Source: UBA1081 sp045636025 | Lineage (GTDB): Bacteria; Bacillota; Clostridia; Oscillospirales; Acutalibacteraceae | Assembly (NCBI GenBank): GCA_045636025.1 | Contig: JAZTWP010000029.1 | Location: forward strand, 1 to 64,000 | Direction: 5' to 3' | Length of the DNA stretch: 64,000 bases | Shown here: piece after piece, positions 17,658 through 26,390 of the stretch | Numbering within the stretch: the first letter of the stretch is position 1 | How the letters are laid out: every line of letters starts with the position of its first letter | The notes under the pieces: generated by a model | Seen by the model: the letters and a program-made list of their open reading frames with translations, nothing else | What the model was told of the DNA's origin: nothing | Databases searched by the model: none | Translations under genes and position numbers: made by a program

Positions 17658-18938
17658 TTACTTTGCAATTATTGTGTTGATATTCTTTTCCATCAGAGAG
17701 AAGAAATCTTCAACAATCTTTTTGTCATCATCGTTACCTCTTACACACATTGAAAGGGTAATCACATTTTTATATGTTGTAACTGTAAGAAGTACAAATG
17801 GTTTGTATTTTACAGCACCTGACATAAATGCGTCAGCAGGTTCCTGACCGCCGAGGCTGAATGCCGTACCGTTCAGAATACCGATGTTACTCATTGCCAT
17901 AAGGGGATTTGAGTAGCCGATTTTAATAATTTCTTCACTTGCAGCGTGGGGAAGAATATTGTAACCGAAGTTGAGAAGAGGCAGTCCGTAAAGCCCCATA
18001 AATTTGTCTTTCTTGAAACGGTTGGAGCTTTCAATAACGTATTTTACGGTGTCTGTAATATCTTTGCCAAGCTCGGGAATTGCACACTGCATCCAGGATG
18101 TATGATTTGTGAAACCTTTGTCTGAAACGGTGTCCATATGACGACGAAGGTCAATTGCGTTGGAAATCATTATCTTGTCGCTTTCTGGATAGCCTGCAAG
18201 CTCATAAACACTGCGGAAGTAGCTTGCAAGAATAAGCTCGTTGATTGTGGCACCCATTTCTTTGCCTTTTACTTTAAGACTTTCAAGAGTTGATTCGCTG
18301 AATTTTTTTCTTGCAATGAAAGATTCGTCACGGATACTGTCTGCTGTGAGAGGGAATCTGTGGTCATCTCTTGCATTTATGTTTTTGAACAGACGACGGG
18401 CAACACCTGCCTCTGTTTTTGAAAAGCCTGAATAAACATCGTTGTAAGAACGTGAACCTGTTCTGAAATTGATGGGGCTTGTGCCGTTTTCAATATAGGC
18501 ATTGTAATTTTCACAGAAAGACTGAATGAAATATTTCAGGTCTCCGCCATCCATACACATATGATTTTCAACCATACAAAGAGAGCTTTTTCCGTCTTTG
18601 ATGAAAAGGGCAACTTTCATCTGTATGTGAGAGTCGGGTGCTATGTACTGAGTGAGGAATTCATCTGCCGCTGCGGCAATATCATCAGGATATGACACGG
18701 TGAAAACGTCGTCAATATTATAGGGCATAACTTCCCAATGGGTTGAGATTTTTGTGTCAACAAATTTTGAATGAAGTACGGGCACTTTTTCAAAAGCACA
18801 GATAAGAACTGTTCTGAGTGCTTCAATATCGGGAACAAAATCGTAATTCAGTTCCACGTGTACCATACGGTCGTTGAAGTCACGGAACAGATAGTGCATT
18901 TTATCCCACAATTCGGCATTTAATCTGCGTCGTCTCAT
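17658..18938 (-). CDS. Condensation/alcohol O-acetyltransferase-fold protein
   Basis: 426 aa. The HxxxD motif of the chloramphenicol acetyltransferase/condensation superfamily is present as His126-Met-Cys-Met-Asp130 followed by Gly-Gly. The INELILASYFRSVYEL segment (about 235) and ISNAIDLRRHM agree with the second half of such folds. These enzymes transfer acyl groups to alcohols or amines; peptide-carrier-linked and CoA-linked substrates both occur. No carrier protein or adenylation gene is nearby. Its start overlaps by one base the stop of the upstream membrane protein gene, so they are coupled. Confidence 0.75.
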   Translation of the reverse strand: MRRRRLNAELWDKMHYLFRDFNDRMVHVELNYDFVPDIEALRTVLICAFEKVPVLHSKFVDTKISTHWEVMPYNIDDVFTVSYPDDIAAAADEFLTQYIAPDSHIQMKVALFIKDGKSSLCMVENHMCMDGGDLKYFIQSFCENYNAYIENGTSPINFRTGSRSYNDVYSGFSKTEAGVARRLFKNINARDDHRFPLTADSIRDESFIARKKFSESTLESLKVKGKEMGATINELILASYFRSVYELAGYPESDKIMISNAIDLRRHMDTVSDKGFTNHTSWMQCAIPELGKDITDTVKYVIESSNRFKKDKFMGLYGLPLLNFGYNILPHAASEEIIKIGYSNPLMAMSNIGILNGTAFSLGGQEPADAFMSGAVKYKPFVLLTVTTYKNVITLSMCVRGNDDDKKIVEDFFSLMEKNINTIIAK

Positions 18939-19726
18939 TATTCTTCAACCTCCTGTTTGTACATAAAATACTTCATATTACTCATAACAATGCTGATAAT
19001 GTATGCAATGTCTGCAGCAACACCAAGAAGAATTATCGGCCAGCCTGCCGCCCAGGTGATAATGCCGTATGCCGAAAGAAGAATATAGAGCATTGATGCG
19101 ATAATCGGCATATATACAAAGAATGAAATTGTGCGGAATTTCTGTTTTGTTGTGTATGCAAAAACAAGGTCAGCCGCAAGTGCGATTATAACACCGCCTG
19201 TGAGAATAGGCCATGTTGTAAGGGCAGGGAACATCATAAGGAAGAAAAGGAATGCAAACACGGTTGCAAGCATTACACAGCCGAAAATCAGCACTCTTGC
19301 AATGGGGTGGAAAATTCTTCGCATTGTGCAGAGTTTTCTGATTGCAAAACTGAGATAGAAAATAACAAGTGCAAAAACTCCGCCAACGATGATGAGCCAT
19401 GTTTTGCCCCAGGCACCCGTAAGGTCGCTGACAACAAAGTATGAAACAAGAAGAAGCACAAATGAAACAAGACTGCCTATGTTGATAAGCTTTCTGCGGC
19501 GCTTCTTTTTGCCTGCTTCAAGAAAATCGTTGTAGCCTGCTTCAAGATCACCGAATTCATCAGCAAGAAGGTCTGTAAGGACACTTTCATCAGTAAGTCC
19601 TGAAGCTTTTATCTCGTTTGCTCTGGCAGTCATCCGGTCAAGAATATGCTTCTTGTAGAGATATGTTGTGTGATCATCTTTTAATTTTGAACAGGAGGTT
19701 TCGATGTGGTCAATAAATTTCTTCAT
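18938..19726 (-). CDS. HAAS-like membrane protein
   Basis: 262 aa. The first about 75 residues are a charged, helical, cytoplasmic domain with the LADEFGDLEAGYNDFLEAGKKKRRR end, like the HAAS/DUF1700 family that pairs with PadR regulators. Six or seven hydrophobic helices follow (about 82-105, 110-128, 142-165, 170-190, 200-215, 222-246). Function unknown. It is translationally coupled (ATGA overlap) to the acyltransferase-fold gene. No PadR gene is adjacent. Confidence 0.75.
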   Translation of the reverse strand: MKKFIDHIETSCSKLKDDHTTYLYKKHILDRMTARANEIKASGLTDESVLTDLLADEFGDLEAGYNDFLEAGKKKRRRKLINIGSLVSFVLLLVSYFVVSDLTGAWGKTWLIIVGGVFALVIFYLSFAIRKLCTMRRIFHPIARVLIFGCVMLATVFAFLFFLMMFPALTTWPILTGGVIIALAADLVFAYTTKQKFRTISFFVYMPIIASMLYILLSAYGIITWAAGWPIILLGVAADIAYIISIVMSNMKYFMYKQEVEE

Positions 19727-19889
19727 AATTGGCCTCCGGATGAGAATTTTGAATTTTTTAATTTAATAATACAATTATAACATAAGTCAGAATAAATTTC
19801 TACTGCAAAATAATTTTTTTTGTAACAAGTGATATGAATTGTGCTGAAGCAGATGATACAGATTCTTGACGCAAACTTATGAATAACAC

Positions 19890-19921
19890 AAAATAAAAAC
19901 AACCGGATAATGTCCGGTTGT
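19890..19921 (-). terminator. apbE terminator
   Basis: Arms ACAACCGGA and TCCGGTTGT with a 5-base loop, followed on the minus strand by TTTTTATTTT, immediately after the apbE stop. Confidence 0.88.
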
Positions 19922-19924
19922 AGC

Positions 19925-20998
19925 TTAAGCTGAATATTCAAATGTATGATTTTCAAAGCCTGATGAATAAACTTGAGTGCCGTCAGTTTTTACCCACATA
20001 GCTTCGGTGTCTTCAATTGATTCAATAAGTGCTTTGCCTTCTTCCTCATCCATAAGGAAAAGAGCGGTTGATAATGCGTCACCCATACCTGAATCTTTTG
20101 TGATAACAGACACCGAGTTGTATTTTGTGCCCGGCATAAGAGTTTCGGGGTCAATAATGTGGTGATAATTGATGCCGTTGACGGTGTAAAAACGCTGATA
20201 TGAACCGCTGGTAACAATAGAATTATCGCTCAGCTCAACATATTCAATATAGGGTTTCTCTTCATTTTCTTTATCGGGATTTTCAATTCCTGCCTTGAAA
20301 GGCTGATTTTCTGCATTAAGACCGATTGTGCGGATATTACCGCCTACATTGATGATGAAAGATGTTATACCCTTGCTTTCAAGGTGCTGTGCAACCTTTT
20401 CAACTGTGTAACCCTTTGCTATTGCACCCACATCAAGGCGCATCTCAGGGTCAGAGAGGAAAACTGTGCTGTTTTTTTCGTCAACAATGATATTGTTGAT
20501 ATCAGTATGCTTTTCAGCTTCTCTGAGTTTTTCCATATCGGGCAATTCTGCATTTGCAGGGTCATCAAGTCCCCGGGATCGGTAATTGTGCCATATTCTC
20601 AGCACACTGCCCATTGCAATATTTACTTTACCGTTTGTTTTCTGATACATTTCTTTTGAAAACTGAATCATTTCAATTATCTTTGCATCAACTTTAACGG
20701 TCTGATGTTCACCGTCTTTAACATCATTTATTGTAACAAGATTGTTTATCCCTTCATAACGGGTATAGATGTTGAAAAGTCGGTGATATTCGTAAAGAAG
20801 ACTCTTTATGTCTTCGCATATAAGATTGAATTCTTCTTCTGTTTCCGTGTAACCTGTGATTGTTGTTGCCGTATCAAAATAATCAAAGTAATGAGCTGAA
20901 TATTTTGTTTTCTCAACATCTGCTTTGCAAGCACTCACAGAAAAAAGAGTGACAAAAGTCAGAATAACTGCTGTTATACGCAAGAAGTTTTTTTTCAT
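19925..20998 (-). CDS. apbE: FAD:protein FMN transferase, lipoprotein form
   Basis: 357 aa. A signal peptide with lipobox FSVSAC (Cys24) places it on the outer face of the membrane. ApbE transfers FMN from FAD to Thr or Ser of flavoproteins such as RnfG and RnfD. Family motifs are visible: FDTATTITGY at the N-terminus, LDVGAIAKGYTVEK in the centre, INVGGNIRTIG, TSGSYQRFY and YHHIIDPETLMPG, then a C-terminal GDALSTALF metal/FAD region. It lies 72 bp after the two-repeat lipoprotein gene and downstream of the Rnf operon, its likely clients. Confidence 0.95.
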   Translation of the reverse strand: MKKNFLRITAVILTFVTLFSVSACKADVEKTKYSAHYFDYFDTATTITGYTETEEEFNLICEDIKSLLYEYHRLFNIYTRYEGINNLVTINDVKDGEHQTVKVDAKIIEMIQFSKEMYQKTNGKVNIAMGSVLRIWHNYRSRGLDDPANAELPDMEKLREAEKHTDINNIIVDEKNSTVFLSDPEMRLDVGAIAKGYTVEKVAQHLESKGITSFIINVGGNIRTIGLNAENQPFKAGIENPDKENEEKPYIEYVELSDNSIVTSGSYQRFYTVNGINYHHIIDPETLMPGTKYNSVSVITKDSGMGDALSTALFLMDEEEGKALIESIEDTEAMWVKTDGTQVYSSGFENHTFEYSA

Positions 20999-21027
20999 AA
21001 AAGAGTCACCGTCCCGTCATTGAAAAT

Positions 21028-21051
21028 GGGATGCTGCAGAAGCAACATCCC
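21028..21051 (-). other. Hairpin between the two-repeat lipoprotein gene and apbE
   Basis: Arms GGGATGCTGC and GCAACATCCC form a 10-bp stem with one wobble pair and an AGAA loop. The T tract beyond it on the minus strand is weak (ATTTTC), so it may be a partial terminator or an mRNA processing point that lets apbE be cotranscribed. Confidence 0.55.
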
Positions 21052-21070
21052 GGAAATTCATAAATTAAAC

Positions 21071-22099
21071 TTAAGCAACAGTTGCTGCAGCTGAAGCAGC
21101 TTTGATCATATCTGTGATATCGATTGTACAACCTGCTGTTGCAAGGTCGCCTGTGCCTTTGCCTTCTGCATTTGCAAGAGCTGAGAAATCAGCAGCTGTC
21201 TTACCAACAAGAGCTGAATCGAAAGCAGCAGCCTGCTCGTTCCATTCCTTAGCACCGTATGCTGACATACCGTAGTCTGTGCCGAGTTCACTCTTTGTCT
21301 TGAGTTCAGCTGTTGTGTCTGTTGTTGAAACACCTGCTGTGTCAAATGTAACCTTTGACTGAGCAGCATCTGTCTTAGCAACAACCACTTTGCCTTCTGC
21401 ATCTGTAACAGCAGCAACGATTGTAGCTGTTACGTCAACTTTACCGTCAGCTTCTTCTGTTGCATCAGCATTTGTAACTGATGTTGCAAATGCAATGCTG
21501 AGCTTGTCAGCTGATGTAGCCTTTGATGCAACTGCGTTTTCAACTGCCTTATCAAGAGCTTTGATAAAATCGCTAACGCTGATTGTACAACCAGCTGTTG
21601 CAAGTTCGCCTGTGCCCTTTGTATCTTCACCCATAAGAGCCTTAACTTCAGCAACTGTCTTGCCCTTTGCTGTTGCTACGAAAGCATCAGCCTGTACGTC
21701 CCATTCCTTAGCACCGTATGCTGACATACCGTAGTCTGTGCCGAGTTCGTACTTTGTCTTCATTTCTGTTGAAGCTTTAGCAACACCTGCTGATGTCCAT
21801 GCTGCTGTTGCATCAAGAGTATCAAGAGCGATGTCTGCGATTTTGCCTTCTGCATCAAGAAGAACAGCAACTGCTGTTGTGCTTACCTTAAGGCTGCCGT
21901 CTGTTTCGCCGTCAGCATCCATTGTATCACCGTAAGCTGAAACAACACCGAGACCGAACTTGAGGTCTGCTGTGCTTGCTGTTGATGAAGATTCTTCTGT
22001 TGAGGGTTCTTCTGTTGTAGATTTGTTGTCACAAGCAGCGAATGAGAAAACTGTTACTGCCATGAGAACAACAAGAAGTAAACTGATGATTTTTTTCAT
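21071..22099 (-). CDS. Two-repeat lipoprotein, candidate extracellular flavoprotein
   Basis: 342 aa. Lipobox SFAAC gives lipid-modified Cys23, then a Ser/Thr/Glu linker to about 45. Two homologous units follow (about 46-195 and 196-342); each has a DAEGK strand, the nearly identical block ELGTDYGMSAYGAKEW, and a GTGxLATAGCTI motif with Thr172 and Thr325. That motif resembles the (S/A)GAT site where ApbE attaches FMN. With ApbE and Rnf on either side, a doubly flavinylated electron carrier outside the membrane is a good hypothesis. Family name not known to me. A promoter of its own lies just upstream. Confidence 0.75.
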   Translation of the reverse strand: MKKIISLLLVVLMAVTVFSFAACDNKSTTEEPSTEESSSTASTADLKFGLGVVSAYGDTMDADGETDGSLKVSTTAVAVLLDAEGKIADIALDTLDATAAWTSAGVAKASTEMKTKYELGTDYGMSAYGAKEWDVQADAFVATAKGKTVAEVKALMGEDTKGTGELATAGCTISVSDFIKALDKAVENAVASKATSADKLSIAFATSVTNADATEEADGKVDVTATIVAAVTDAEGKVVVAKTDAAQSKVTFDTAGVSTTDTTAELKTKSELGTDYGMSAYGAKEWNEQAAAFDSALVGKTAADFSALANAEGKGTGDLATAGCTIDITDMIKAASAAATVA

Positions 22100-22144
22100 T
22101 TTAATTTGCTCCTTTTTTCTTTTTTTAATTTTTCAACCTTTATT

Positions 22145-22173
22145 ATTAAATCAAAAATAAAGAATTATGTCAA
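22145..22173 (-). promoter_or_regulatory. Promoter of the two-repeat lipoprotein gene
   Basis: On the minus strand TTGACA and TTTAAT with a 17-bp spacer. An inverted repeat AGAATTATG (22161-22169) / CATAATTCT (22193-22201) surrounds the -35 box and could be an operator. Confidence 0.65.
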
Positions 22174-22210
22174 TGTTATTTTTACAATTTGGCATAATTC
22201 TATGAAATGT

Positions 22211-22714
22211 TCAAATTTTGAGTGAAGAACTGCGTCTGATTAGTATATTTGCACCTATGCCGATAAATATACCTGCAACAGTTCCCGTGATAGCAAGGAC
22301 AATCATATAATAACCAAGCTGAATTGTGTCGAAAAGAAATACAGCCACAAGAATCTGACCGAGATTGTGAGCAACAGCTCCCGTTACGCTGATACCTGTT
22401 GTAGAAAATTTGTCAACTTTCTTGAGAATTGCCATAAGAGTCAGACTCAGAACAGCCCCTGCAGCGCTGTAAGCAAGTGTCATAACATTGCCGAAGAGCA
22501 TTGCTACTATAAAAAGACGAAGCCCTGATACAACGGCAGCTTCTTTGAATCCGTATCTGTATAACACAAAAATTATAACAAGGTTCGGAAGCCCCATTTT
22601 TATGCCGGGAACAGCAGACCACAGCGGAGGCAGAAGTGCTTCAAGATAAGCCAGTATCAGCGCTACGGATGTTATAACACCGAGTACGGCTATTTTTTTT
22701 GTACTCTCTTTCAT
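22211..22714 (-). CDS. Gx transporter family membrane protein
   Basis: 167 aa, five to six hydrophobic helices. The PGIKMGLPNLVIIFVLYRYG loop, then FGNVMTLAYSAAGA and TGAVAHNLGQI, match the Gx transporter family, formerly called heptaprenyl diphosphate synthase component I, an ECF S-component-like protein. It recurs next to Rnf genes in Clostridia. Substrate unknown; flavin or precursor uptake would suit the context but is inference. It lies 14 bp after the NusG_II gene and closes the rnf unit. Confidence 0.85.
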   Translation of the reverse strand: MKESTKKIAVLGVITSVALILAYLEALLPPLWSAVPGIKMGLPNLVIIFVLYRYGFKEAAVVSGLRLFIVAMLFGNVMTLAYSAAGAVLSLTLMAILKKVDKFSTTGISVTGAVAHNLGQILVAVFLFDTIQLGYYMIVLAITGTVAGIFIGIGANILIRRSSSLKI

Positions 22715-22728
22715 TCTGACAAATCACC

Positions 22729-23115
22729 CTAAGCAACAGCATCCAGATCGGGACCGGATTGCTTGTCTGTAATTTCTATAACGATTTTGTGAGGCAGGCA
22801 GACGATTGATTCGCCTGAATACGATATTGCTCTGTGTTCCTGACAGATTTTATCGGGGCAATCTGCCTGAGAAATAAAGGCTTTACCGTTTTCGATAACC
22901 AAAGTGTTTGAAAACTCATTGTTCTTGCCGGTGATAATTTCAACGGTTCTGTTTTCATAGAGTGAATAACTCTCGGTCTGTTCACCGTCAATTTTTACAA
23001 TTACCGTACTGCCTTCCTGCCTTGAGAGGGTTGTGATAAGCAAACCTGCTGCCGCTATCACAAGGATAACGGCAACGAGGATGATATCATTTCTTGTTTT
23101 TTTGTTGATTTTCAT
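22729..23115 (-). CDS. NusG domain II membrane-anchored protein
   Basis: 128 aa. One N-terminal membrane helix (about 9-30) is followed by an extracytoplasmic NusG_II-like beta domain with VIENGKAFISQADCPDKICQ and a paired Cys in GESIVCLPHKIVIEI. Three cysteines (in DCPDKIC and IVCLP) are typical of this Rnf-linked small family. It is 6 bp after rnfB. Possibly an accessory or assembly factor of Rnf; this is inferred from the neighbourhood only. Confidence 0.87.
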   Translation of the reverse strand: MKINKKTRNDIILVAVILVIAAAGLLITTLSRQEGSTVIVKIDGEQTESYSLYENRTVEIITGKNNEFSNTLVIENGKAFISQADCPDKICQEHRAISYSGESIVCLPHKIVIEITDKQSGPDLDAVA

Positions 23116-23121
23116 ATCAGC

Positions 23122-23922
23122 TTATGCGTTGTTGAGTGTATGAATACACTTTGTGGGACAATTGTCAACACAAATTCCGCAACCGCTGCACTTTGAATAG
23201 TCAATAACAGCAACATTGTCTGTTACCGTAATTGCTTTTTCAGGGCAGTTAAGCTGACATTTTTTGCAGCCGATACAAGCATTTTTGCAGTTCTTTCTTG
23301 CAACAGCACCTTTTTCTTTGTTGCTGCACATAACTGCAGTTGTTGTATTTTTGGGAATGATGCTGATGATGTGCTTGGGACAAGTCTTTACACATTTGCC
23401 GCAACCGATACATTTTCTGGGATCGATGTGTGCAAGAGAATCGTGAACGCAGATAGCATCTGCAGGACAAACTGCTTCACAGTCACCGCAACCTACACAA
23501 CCGTAGATGCATGATGAGTCACCGCCAAACAGCATAGAAGCTGCTGCACAGCTGTCAACACCGTCGTAGACAGCCTTTTTGCTTGTTGCATTGCAATTGC
23601 CGTTACATGCAATGAATGCAACACCCGGTTCGGCAGCTTCAACAGAAACGCCGAGAATTTCTGCAAGCTTATCTGCAACAGCACCGGCACCGGGAATACA
23701 GAGATTCGGTTCGGCTTTGCCTGCCGCAACAGCTTCTGCGTAGCTGTCACAACCTGCATAACCGCAGGCACCGCAGTTTGCACCGGGAAGAGCTTCTCTT
23801 ACATTTTTTACAGTTTCGTCTTCTTCAACTTTGAAAAAGTGTGATGCAAGTGCAAGAAGTACACCTGCTATAATACCGAGAACACCTACTATAAGAAGGG
23901 CTGTTAAAATATTTTCTGCCAT
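23122..23922 (-). CDS. rnfB: Rnf complex subunit B, polyferredoxin
   Basis: 266 aa. One N-terminal membrane helix (about 5-27) is followed by a Fes-type [4Fe-4S] motif ANCGACGYAGC (49-59) and then four CxxCxxCxxxCP clusters: VGCGDCEAVCP, IGCGKCVKTCP, IGCKKCQLNCP and SGCGICVDNCP. RnfB takes electrons from reduced ferredoxin and passes them on towards the flavin subunits. The four ferredoxin-type motifs after the Fes domain are more than the two in the proteobacterial protein, in line with clostridial forms. It lies 14 bp after rnfA. Confidence 0.95.
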   Translation of the reverse strand: MAENILTALLIVGVLGIIAGVLLALASHFFKVEEDETVKNVREALPGANCGACGYAGCDSYAEAVAAGKAEPNLCIPGAGAVADKLAEILGVSVEAAEPGVAFIACNGNCNATSKKAVYDGVDSCAAASMLFGGDSSCIYGCVGCGDCEAVCPADAICVHDSLAHIDPRKCIGCGKCVKTCPKHIISIIPKNTTTAVMCSNKEKGAVARKNCKNACIGCKKCQLNCPEKAITVTDNVAVIDYSKCSGCGICVDNCPTKCIHTLNNA

Positions 23923-23936
23923 AACCTGACTCCTCC

Positions 23937-24533
23937 TTAAGCAAACAGATTCTCAACGACACCTGCAAATCCGAAGAATGCCATTGATACGAATGATGCG
24001 GCAATAAGTGTTACGGGAAGTCCTTTGAGTGATTCGGGAATGTTCTTTTCGCTGATAACTGAACGTACACCTGAGAAAAGAACCATTGCAAGAAGGAATC
24101 CGACACCGCAACCGAGTGAGCTTACCATTGATTCAATAAAATTGAAACCGTCATTGATGTTGTTGATTGTAACACCGAGAACAGCACAGTTTGTTGTGAT
24201 AAGAGGGAGATAAACACCAAGGCTCTTGTGAAGTGCGGGAATGAACTTTTTAAGGAAAATCTCAATAAACTGAACAAGTGCCGCAATAACAAGAATAAAC
24301 ACGATTGTCTGTGTGTATTCAAGACCTGTTTTGTTGAGAATAAACATCTGGATAGGCCATGTAACTGCAGTTGCAACAAGCATAACGAAAATAACCGAAA
24401 TACCCATACCCACAGCCTGATTGAGCTTCTTTGAAACTCCGAGGAAAGGACAGATGCCGAGGAATCTGTTAAGAACATAGTTGTTAACAAGAACAGAAGA
24501 CATAAGAATGATAACAAGACCTTTGAAATCCAT
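23937..24533 (-). CDS. rnfA: Rnf complex subunit A
   Basis: 198 aa, six hydrophobic helices. NNYVLNRFLGICPFLGVSKK near the N-terminus with its cysteine, and VYLPLITTNCAVLG with the second cysteine, are the RnfA/NqrE signature; the two Cys are thought to hold an Fe-S cluster inside the membrane. Start overlaps by one base the stop of rnfE, indicating coupling. Confidence 0.96.
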   Translation of the reverse strand: MDFKGLVIILMSSVLVNNYVLNRFLGICPFLGVSKKLNQAVGMGISVIFVMLVATAVTWPIQMFILNKTGLEYTQTIVFILVIAALVQFIEIFLKKFIPALHKSLGVYLPLITTNCAVLGVTINNINDGFNFIESMVSSLGCGVGFLLAMVLFSGVRSVISEKNIPESLKGLPVTLIAASFVSMAFFGFAGVVENLFA

Positions 24534-25222
24534 TATTTTGCCTCCTTTTCTGCTGATGCACAGCCACCGTTACAGACACCTGCTGAGGGGCAGCCTGCAC
24601 ATGAAAATTCTTTTTTCTTGATAGCTTTACCCTTTGTGATGATGTTTACAACTGCAATAAGAAGACCGTAAACCATAAGACCACCGGGAGCTTTTACAAG
24701 AATATCGATTGTATGATCAACGAGGAAGGGTATTTCGATTCCTGCAAATGTGCCTGAACCGAAAACTTCACGGATTGTAGCCATTGCAAGAAGAGCAATA
24801 GTGAAACCGAGACCCATTCCGATACCGTCAAGTATTGATTTTCCTACTGTCTGCTTGCCTGCAAACATCTCAGCTCTGCCGAGAATGATACAGTTAACAG
24901 TAATAAGAGCAAGATAAACACCGAGCAGTTCATAAAGTTCGGGAAGGAATGCGTGCATAAACATCTGAACTATTGTAACGAAACCTGCGATTATAACGAT
25001 ATAGCAGGGGATGCGCATTGAATCGGGTATAACCTTACGGAAAAGTGAAACAACAGCATTTGAACAGATGAGAACTGCCGCAGCGGCAAGACCCATTGCG
25101 AGAGCACCGATAACTGTGTTTGTTGTTGCCAGAGTAGGACAGGTGCCGAGAATAAGCACAAAAACAGGGTTTTCACGAAGTAAGCCTTTGAGGAGTACTG
25201 TCAAATTGTTTTCTTTATTCAC
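24533..25222 (-). CDS. rnfE: Rnf complex subunit E
   Basis: 229 aa, six hydrophobic helices, with LLRENPVFVLILGTCPTLATT and VYLALITVNCIILGRAE, the paired-cysteine signature shared with RnfA. The C-terminal tail CAGCPSAGVCNGGC (about 208-221) is unusual: four or five cysteines in a short cytoplasmic extension that could bind an extra metal or Fe-S centre. It overlaps rnfG by 8 bp. Confidence 0.95.
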   Translation of the reverse strand: MNKENNLTVLLKGLLRENPVFVLILGTCPTLATTNTVIGALAMGLAAAAVLICSNAVVSLFRKVIPDSMRIPCYIVIIAGFVTIVQMFMHAFLPELYELLGVYLALITVNCIILGRAEMFAGKQTVGKSILDGIGMGLGFTIALLAMATIREVFGSGTFAGIEIPFLVDHTIDILVKAPGGLMVYGLLIAVVNIITKGKAIKKKEFSCAGCPSAGVCNGGCASAEKEAK

Positions 25223-26390
25223 TTACAACCTCTCCTTTCAGAATAGTAATTGCTTCAAATGTCTTTGAAACGGCTGTTTTGTAACCGTTTGTTGTGATTG
25301 TTGCGCCTGCAATGACATCAATATCACCGTAGGTTTCAGCTGTTTTGCCGTTGAACTGTGAGTAGAATGATTCATCACCGCAGACAGAACCTATGCCTTC
25401 ACTTTCGCTCTGGTAAGTTGTTTCACAATAAATGATTGTGCCGTCTTCTGTGAGTGAAACCTTGATTTTGATGTGTTCACCGGATTTTGTATATTCATCA
25501 CCATAGATGCCGTAACCTGAAGCCTTGAGTTCGAATACATAATTGCCTGATGCAGTTGTGTATGCTTTTTCAATATGCTTGGGCATTTCGTAGCCTGTAA
25601 GGTCAATTTCTGTCATTTCAGAGCTGATAATGAGCTGTGCATTTGCAGCCATTGTTGTCTTGAGTGCTTCATCAGCCTGAGAAACAACATTGCCGTTTGC
25701 ATCTGTGCCCACGAAATTCTCTCCTGAAATGAAAACATAACCTGAACCGTTTACAGCTTTGTAAACTGCTGAAACGTCTGTAAGAATTTCTGCGATGAAA
25801 ACTTTTTCAAAGTTGCCTTCTGCAGCGGGAAGAGCTGCTGCGAGATTGTCTGCAAAAATCTGAGCTTCATCTCTTACGTCAATTGTAGCACCACCGAGAA
25901 CAAGTGCTGTGTTGAGTGCATCTTTTACGGCATTTTTATATGCTTCTGTTGTCTTTGTTGCACCTGAAATTGTATCAAGTGTGCCGATTGTGTCTGCTGT
26001 AAGACCGAGTGTTTTTTCACCGTAAGTCTTTTCGTGACCGAGTGTTTCGTTACTTGAAAGACATACAGCACCTGCAACTTTGCCTTCAGCATCAATACCG
26101 ACCATAATAATCATATCTGAGCCGTAGCCGTTTGTTTTAAGTTCAACAACAACGCCGCCGTTCTTTTCTGTGTAAGCTTTTGTAACGGTTGCGGGGAAAG
26201 TGTTTGTTGAAAGGTCAACGGGAGTGAATTCTTCGCCTGTGGGAAGAACTACAAGAAGAGCTTCATCTGCTGCTGCTGCCTGATTCTTTTCAATTATCGG
26301 AGCAGTTATCGCATTTGTTATTGCAAGAAGTACTGCAACAACTGAACAGATAACTGTCAATGCAAGAATACTTGTTATGTTTTTTTTCAT
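25215..26390 (-). CDS. rnfG: Rnf complex subunit G with two FMN-binding domains
   Basis: 391 aa, about twice the usual length. An N-terminal membrane helix (8-30) is followed by two FMN-binding domains. The first ends in DTISGATKTT with Thr145, the second in DVIAGATITT with Thr364; these are the sites of covalent FMN attachment by ApbE. The second domain keeps the ExxGIGxxxxxxxFxxQFxGK segment well (about 331-349), the first has NETLGHEKTYGEK there. The middle (about 160-200) is a linker. Either tandem duplication or fusion of two RnfG-like units made this protein, giving an extra flavin in the electron path. Overlaps rnfD by 4 bp. Confidence 0.94.
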   Translation of the reverse strand: MKKNITSILALTVICSVVAVLLAITNAITAPIIEKNQAAAADEALLVVLPTGEEFTPVDLSTNTFPATVTKAYTEKNGGVVVELKTNGYGSDMIIMVGIDAEGKVAGAVCLSSNETLGHEKTYGEKTLGLTADTIGTLDTISGATKTTEAYKNAVKDALNTALVLGGATIDVRDEAQIFADNLAAALPAAEGNFEKVFIAEILTDVSAVYKAVNGSGYVFISGENFVGTDANGNVVSQADEALKTTMAANAQLIISSEMTEIDLTGYEMPKHIEKAYTTASGNYVFELKASGYGIYGDEYTKSGEHIKIKVSLTEDGTIIYCETTYQSESEGIGSVCGDESFYSQFNGKTAETYGDIDVIAGATITTNGYKTAVSKTFEAITILKGEVVSE

